From: Lonepinella sp051851555
Lineage (GTDB): Bacteria; Pseudomonadota; Gammaproteobacteria; Enterobacterales; Pasteurellaceae
Assembly: GCF_051851555.1 (NCBI RefSeq)
Contig: NZ_JBPDVH010000002.1
Location: forward strand, 310,001 to 374,000
Direction: 5' to 3'
DNA length: 64,000 nt
A model generated the notes under the pieces. It was not told the origin of the DNA. It ran no database searches and worked only from the letters and a program-made list of their open reading frames with translations. The first letter of the stretch is position 1; each line of letters starts with the position of its first letter. Made by a program: the position numbers and the translations under genes. This document shows positions 60,329 to 64,000 of this stretch, one piece after another.

Positions 60329-61083
60329 TTCCTTGTTTAGACGTCAAAGACGGTCAAGTGGTAAAAGGCGTGCAATTTCGCAACCATGAATTGATTGGCG
60401 ACATTGTGCCACTGGCAAAACGTTATGCCGAAGAAGGGGCGGACGAATTGGTCTTTTATGATATTACCGCCTCATCAGACGGTCGCACCGTGGATAAAAG
60501 CTGGGTGGAACGTGTCGCCAAAGTGATTGATATTCCCTTTTGTGTGGCAGGTGGTATTAAAACCATTGCCGATGCGGAACAGCTTTTCGCCTTTGGGGCA
60601 GATAAAATTTCCATTAATTCGCCTGCGTTGGAAAATCCCGAATTAATCACCGCACTTTCTCAACGTTTCGGCGTACAAGCCATTGTAGTGGGCATTGATA
60701 GTTGGTTTGAACAGGAAACGGGGAAATATTGGGTGAACCAATATACCGGTGATGAACAGCGTACTCGTCAAACCCACTGGCAATTATTGAACTGGGTCGC
60801 TGAAGTGCAACGACGGGGTGCGGGCGAAATCGTGTTGAATATGATGAATCAAGACGGCGTGCGTAATGGCTATGATTTGGTGCAGTTAAAAAAAGTGCGT
60901 GAGGTTTGTCATGTGCCGTTAATTGCATCAGGTGGTGCGGGCGAAATGGTGCATTTTCTGGACGCCTTTGTGGACGCCAATGTTGACGGCGCCTTGGCGG
61001 CGAGTGTCTTTCATAAGCAAGTGATTAATATTGGAGAGCTAAAAACCTATTTAGCCACACAACAGGTGGAAGTGAGAAGATGA
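60310..61083 (+). CDS. hisF: Imidazole glycerol phosphate synthase subunit HisF
   Basis: HisF is the cyclase subunit that joins with HisH to make IGP and AICAR. The 257 residues form a TIM barrel with RIIPCLDVKDGQVVKGVQF near residue 4 (Asp11), CVAGGIKTIADAEQLFAFGA near 80, IVVGIDSWFE near 127 and PLIASGGAGEMVHFLDAF near 200. It starts inside hisA and overlaps hisIE by ATGA, so translation is coupled. Confidence 0.97.
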   Translation: MLAKRIIPCLDVKDGQVVKGVQFRNHELIGDIVPLAKRYAEEGADELVFYDITASSDGRTVDKSWVERVAKVIDIPFCVAGGIKTIADAEQLFAFGADKISINSPALENPELITALSQRFGVQAIVVGIDSWFEQETGKYWVNQYTGDEQRTRQTHWQLLNWVAEVQRRGAGEIVLNMMNQDGVRNGYDLVQLKKVREVCHVPLIASGGAGEMVHFLDAFVDANVDGALAASVFHKQVINIGELKTYLATQQVEVRR

Positions 61084-61721
61084 TCAATATCCAACAAATT
61101 AACTGGCAAAAAGTCGATAACTTGCTCCCTGTCATTGTGCAACATGCACAAACTTGCGAAGTGTTAATGCTCGGTTATATGAATGCGGAAGCCTTAAATA
61201 AAACGTTGGCGGAAAAGAAAGTGACCTTTTATTCTCGCACAAAACAGCGTTTGTGGACAAAGGGCGAAACATCTGGGCATTTTTTGCATGTGGTGGACAT
61301 GGCGTTGGATTGCGATCAGGATACCTTATTAATTTTAGTCAATCCGATTGGTCCCACTTGTCATAAAGGCACCGAAAGCTGTTTTAGTGAATTGCAAAAC
61401 TTGCCCGATTGGGTATTTTTCAGCAAATTAGAAAATCTGATTAAATCACGCAAAAATGCCGATCCAGACAGTTCTTATACTGCTAAATTGTATGCCAAAG
61501 GAACAAAAAAGATTGCGCAAAAAGTCGGTGAAGAAGGGGTGGAAACGGCCTTAGCAGCCATGGCGAAAGATCCGGATGAAGTGGTTTCTGAAACTGCGGA
61601 TCTGCTTTATCATTTAACCGTATTATTACAAGACGCCAACTTAAATTGGGCGAATGTGATGGACAAACTAAAAGAACGCCACCAAGGCATTGGATTACAC
61701 CCCGAAGGGTCGAATAAATAA
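61080..61721 (+). CDS. hisI: Bifunctional phosphoribosyl-AMP cyclohydrolase/phosphoribosyl-ATP pyrophosphatase HisIE
   Basis: HisIE carries out steps 2 and 3 of histidine synthesis. The 213 residues contain a cyclohydrolase half (1-115; EVLMLGYMNAEALNKTLAEK near 29, FYSRTKQRLWTKGETSGH near 51, and zinc ligands including DCDQD and PTCHKGTESCF) and a pyrophosphatase half (about 120-213; KKIAQKVGEEGVETALAAM and ETADLLYHLTVLL). It closes the his operon at the uptake-sequence terminator. Confidence 0.96.
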   Translation: MINIQQINWQKVDNLLPVIVQHAQTCEVLMLGYMNAEALNKTLAEKKVTFYSRTKQRLWTKGETSGHFLHVVDMALDCDQDTLLILVNPIGPTCHKGTESCFSELQNLPDWVFFSKLENLIKSRKNADPDSSYTAKLYAKGTKKIAQKVGEEGVETALAAMAKDPDEVVSETADLLYHLTVLLQDANLNWANVMDKLKERHQGIGLHPEGSNK

Positions 61722-61731
61722 TAACAGGATG

Positions 61732-61760
61732 AAAGTGCGGTGAAAATTACCGCACTTTTT
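61732..61760. terminator. Bidirectional uptake-sequence terminator between hisIE and brnQ
   Basis: AAAGTGCGGT (61732-61741) and ACCGCACTTT (61749-61758) form a 10-bp stem with a 7-base loop and T-runs. The brnQ stop codon (61747-61749) and its last codons, Lys-Val-Arg, lie within the hairpin. Confidence 0.85.
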
Positions 61761-63051
61761 CGTTCTCGGACTTTTTTAATACCGCATGCAGTAGATAACC
61801 CATACCCAAACCAATCACCGAGAAAATTACCCATTCCATAGAATAGGCTTTAAGCGGTAGTTTCTCCGTAAAGCTCACACCTAACACAGAACAGAATGAA
61901 ATAATCGACACCAAACCAATGGAACAGCGTTGAGCAAGCATAGGCAGTTTGATGAAAATATGGATTGCCATGAGTAAAATAACCGTGATCGCAATGGGAT
62001 ATAACACCAATAACACCGGCACCGATTTACTTAACACCGTATTCAAGCCTTGGTTGGCAATAATAAAGCTAATCACCGTGAAAAATAACGCATAAATTTT
62101 GTAGGAAATTTTATGGTAAATTTCATAAAAATATTCACTGACCGAAACAATTAAGCCAATCGCCGTGGTTAAGCAGGCCAAGGTCACGATAACACCTAAA
62201 ATAATACGCCCTAATTCACCAAAGGTTTGTTGAGCAATATTGTTCAGCAAATAGGTCCCCATATCCAGATTTCTTTCTTGAATATAAGCTAATGCTTGCT
62301 CACTCAAATGTGATTTACTGCCAATCCAAGCTAACGAGAGATAAATAAATGCTAATGCAGCGGCGGCAATCAGGCCAGCAAAAATGGTTTGTTGGGTCAG
62401 TTGTTTTTGTGTGACACCTTTTGACTGAATGGCGGAAATCACAATCATGGAAAAGGCAATAGAGGCTAAAGCATCCATAGTGAGATAACCCGAAACAAAG
62501 CCTTTAAAAAAGGATGGTTCATGAATTGTGCTAGGGACGTAATCCACACTTGATAGGGCGAAAATCGCTTTAATCACTAATGCGGCAATAGAGATCAGAA
62601 GTGCAGGTGTTAAAATAGAACCCACTCGCTCGACCATTTTAGAAGGGCTTAACGCTAACCACAGGGATAAAATAAAATAAAGTGCGGTGAAAATAAATTG
62701 TGGAATTTGGGTATCACCTTGTAAAAAGGGTTGTACCGCAATTTCAAAAGAAGTCGCTGCAGTACGAGGTATGGCTAAAAACGGCCCAATACTCAGATAA
62801 ATTGCACTCAGAAATAGTAAGGAAAACCATGGGTTAATTTTTTTTAGGGCTTTGCTGTAACCACCAGGGTAAAACGCACTAACCATAATGCCTAATAGCG
62901 GTAATCCAACACCGGTGACGATAAACCCAAAGGCACCCAACCACATGTGTTCGCCACTTTCTAGGCCCAATTTAGGCGGAAAAATTAAATTACCCGCACC
63001 AAAAAAGATAGCAAAAAGCATAAAGCCGACAATAAAGGTGTTTTTGTTCAT
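61747..63051 (-). CDS. brnQ: Branched-chain amino acid transporter BrnQ
   Basis: BrnQ imports leucine, isoleucine and valine by cation symport (LIVCS family). The 434-residue protein has about 12 membrane helices, with MLFAIFFGAGNLIFPPKLG near residue 11, then GVGLPLLGIM and the WFSLLFLSAIYLSIGPFLAIPRTAATSFE segment (split around residues 75-103). Its C-terminus is encoded by a uptake sequence. It lies 24 bp after the sulfatase gene on the same strand. Confidence 0.95.
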   Translation of the reverse strand: MNKNTFIVGFMLFAIFFGAGNLIFPPKLGLESGEHMWLGAFGFIVTGVGLPLLGIMVSAFYPGGYSKALKKINPWFSLLFLSAIYLSIGPFLAIPRTAATSFEIAVQPFLQGDTQIPQFIFTALYFILSLWLALSPSKMVERVGSILTPALLISIAALVIKAIFALSSVDYVPSTIHEPSFFKGFVSGYLTMDALASIAFSMIVISAIQSKGVTQKQLTQQTIFAGLIAAAALAFIYLSLAWIGSKSHLSEQALAYIQERNLDMGTYLLNNIAQQTFGELGRIILGVIVTLACLTTAIGLIVSVSEYFYEIYHKISYKIYALFFTVISFIIANQGLNTVLSKSVPVLLVLYPIAITVILLMAIHIFIKLPMLAQRCSIGLVSIISFCSVLGVSFTEKLPLKAYSMEWVIFSVIGLGMGYLLHAVLKKSENEKVR

Positions 63052-63075
63052 AAAATTCTCGTTATTGTTATAGGG

Positions 63076-64000
63076 TTAATTTGAACCTTTTACTTGAAAA
63101 TTGATTTGCCAAAATAATAATTTTTTGTAGGCATTAATTTTATTGGTTTCTTCTGTCGTAGATAAGTGAGTTTCATCTGACACTAACATATCATCTTTCC
63201 AAGTATATTTGGTGAGATTATCTGAATGGCAAATCACGCCATGATTATCCGCCCATATTTGTTCATTATAAGCAAAATTATAATGATCATTCACGGATGG
63301 CGCTAACAGGTTTTGCCCACCCAAATTCCAGTATTCTATATCGGATAAGCTCACCGCATAAAGGGTTGGCATAATATCTTTATGTGATCCTATTCGTTTA
63401 GGATCAAAGGTAATATTCAGATTTTGTTGTATTTCATCTGGAATATGCAAGATAAAAGGAACCGCATGGGCAATGAAATATTGTTCAGGTAAGTTTGCGC
63501 TCAAGGATCTGACATGATGATCACCTGTTGCAGCTAAAATCGTCTTATTTTTCACCGCACTTTGGGTAATATTTTGCATAAATTGCCCTAACGCATTGCT
63601 GGCATACTGAAATGTACTGAGCATATTGCTGCGTTCTTCATGATTTTTACCAAATCTCTTTTCCAACAAATTGGGTTGAATCGGTAAGGTTTGATAATGA
63701 TTCGGCACTTGATAGGGCGGATGATTGGTAATGGTTAAAATGTTAATAAATACAGGTTCATCATTTTCCAATAAACATTTTTCAGCTAAGGCGAAAGCAA
63801 ATTCATCCGCAATTCCCCAGTAAGATAAGGTCTTACGAGCTTCAGGAAAAATGTCAATAATATGGCTTTGATCGTAGATCTCATCTACACCCTGTAAAGG
63901 CAGATAATTGCCCAAATTACGCCACATAATGTTACCAGAGGTAATAAAAATGGTTTTATAGCCTTGTTTTTTATAAGCTAAAAATGGCGTATGAGCTAAT
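63076..64000 (-). CDS. LTA synthase-like sulfatase, partial (5' end outside window)
   Basis: The frame is open past the right edge, so the first in-frame ATG (63927) is internal. About 308 C-terminal residues are visible. They belong to the alkaline phosphatase/sulfatase fold used by lipoteichoic-acid synthase and phosphoethanolamine transferase-like proteins: NILTITNHPPYQVP with the usual His, then the metal-binding TGDHHVRSLS (Asp-His) and IGSHKDIMPTLYAVS. A Gram-negative protein of this type may modify the outer surface with phosphoglycerol or phosphoethanolamine. The N-terminal membrane part and catalytic Thr are not in the window. Confidence 0.82.
   Translation of the reverse strand, partial: LAHTPFLAYKKQGYKTIFITSGNIMWRNLGNYLPLQGVDEIYDQSHIIDIFPEARKTLSYWGIADEFAFALAEKCLLENDEPVFINILTITNHPPYQVPNHYQTLPIQPNLLEKRFGKNHEERSNMLSTFQYASNALGQFMQNITQSAVKNKTILAATGDHHVRSLSANLPEQYFIAHAVPFILHIPDEIQQNLNITFDPKRIGSHKDIMPTLYAVSLSDIEYWNLGGQNLLAPSVNDHYNFAYNEQIWADNHGVICHSDNLTKYTWKDDMLVSDETHLSTTEETNKINAYKKLLFWQINFQVKGSN

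Overview
The window is a stretch of chromosome from a member of the Pasteurellaceae, most likely Haemophilus or Aggregatibacter. Two things point there. By eye there are about 40 perfect copies, on either strand, of the 9-base DNA uptake signal AAGTGCGGT (Hin type), many more than chance allows. The proteins and gene order also fit: deoBD, a Fur-boxed yfeABCD operon, the dcw cluster, comEA and infA/miaB. Base composition is AT-rich and even. I see no prophage, insertion sequence, integron or CRISPR array, so the window is core chromosome with small accessory insertions.

Layout. 1-5.2 kb: partial ytfJ, yjdM (phnA), nucleoside salvage genes deoD, deoB and nupC, and a YczE-like membrane protein. 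5.2-9.3 kb: dnaK and dnaJ with two small foreign-looking genes between them. 9.4-11.7 kb: a RelE/XRE toxin-antitoxin pair, a sugar efflux transporter and rnpB (RNase P RNA). 11.8-19.5 kb: kdsD-kdsC (Kdo synthesis), yccA, tusE, the iron/manganese importer yfeABCD, a Nif3-family protein and a histidine phosphatase. 19.5-26.4 kb: a BrnTA toxin-antitoxin pair, yqjD-yqjE-yqjK, fabI, rnb, two small lipoproteins and pheA. 26.5-45.3 kb: the complete division/cell-wall cluster on the minus strand (mraZ, rsmH, ftsL, ftsI, murE, murF, mraY, murD, ftsW, murG, murC, ddl, ftsQ, ftsA, ftsZ, lpxC). 45.4-49.8 kb: miaB diverging from infA, then corC-lnt. 49.9-52 kb: hipBA followed by a single-domain DUF1456-like gene. 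52-54.7 kb: purMN, comEA and tRNA-Ser(GGA). 54.8-61.7 kb: a dauA-type SulP transporter and a his cluster that starts at hisB and carries two envelope-protein genes among hisB, H, A, F and IE. 61.7-64 kb: brnQ and a partial LTA-synthase-like sulfatase.

How the genes work together. The dcw block supplies peptidoglycan precursors and the divisome under a promoter with a MraZ operator. lpxC, kdsD/kdsC, fabI and lnt supply lipid A, Kdo, fatty acids and lipoprotein acylation. yfeABCD sits behind a Fur box, purM behind a PurR box, and dnaK behind a heat-shock promoter. Inverted uptake-sequence pairs serve repeatedly as terminators.

Most worth a second look: (1) hipBA followed by a DUF1456-like gene that has its own copy of the hip operator; (2) a sigma-70 promoter for two lipoprotein genes whose spacer is almost entirely a T-tract, which would make it phase-variable; (3) a conserved block made of a variant uptake sequence plus a CRP-like half-site, present upstream of both comEA and brnTA; (4) two exported proteins embedded in the shortened his cluster; (5) palindromic repeats that mark the breaks in the dcw cluster.
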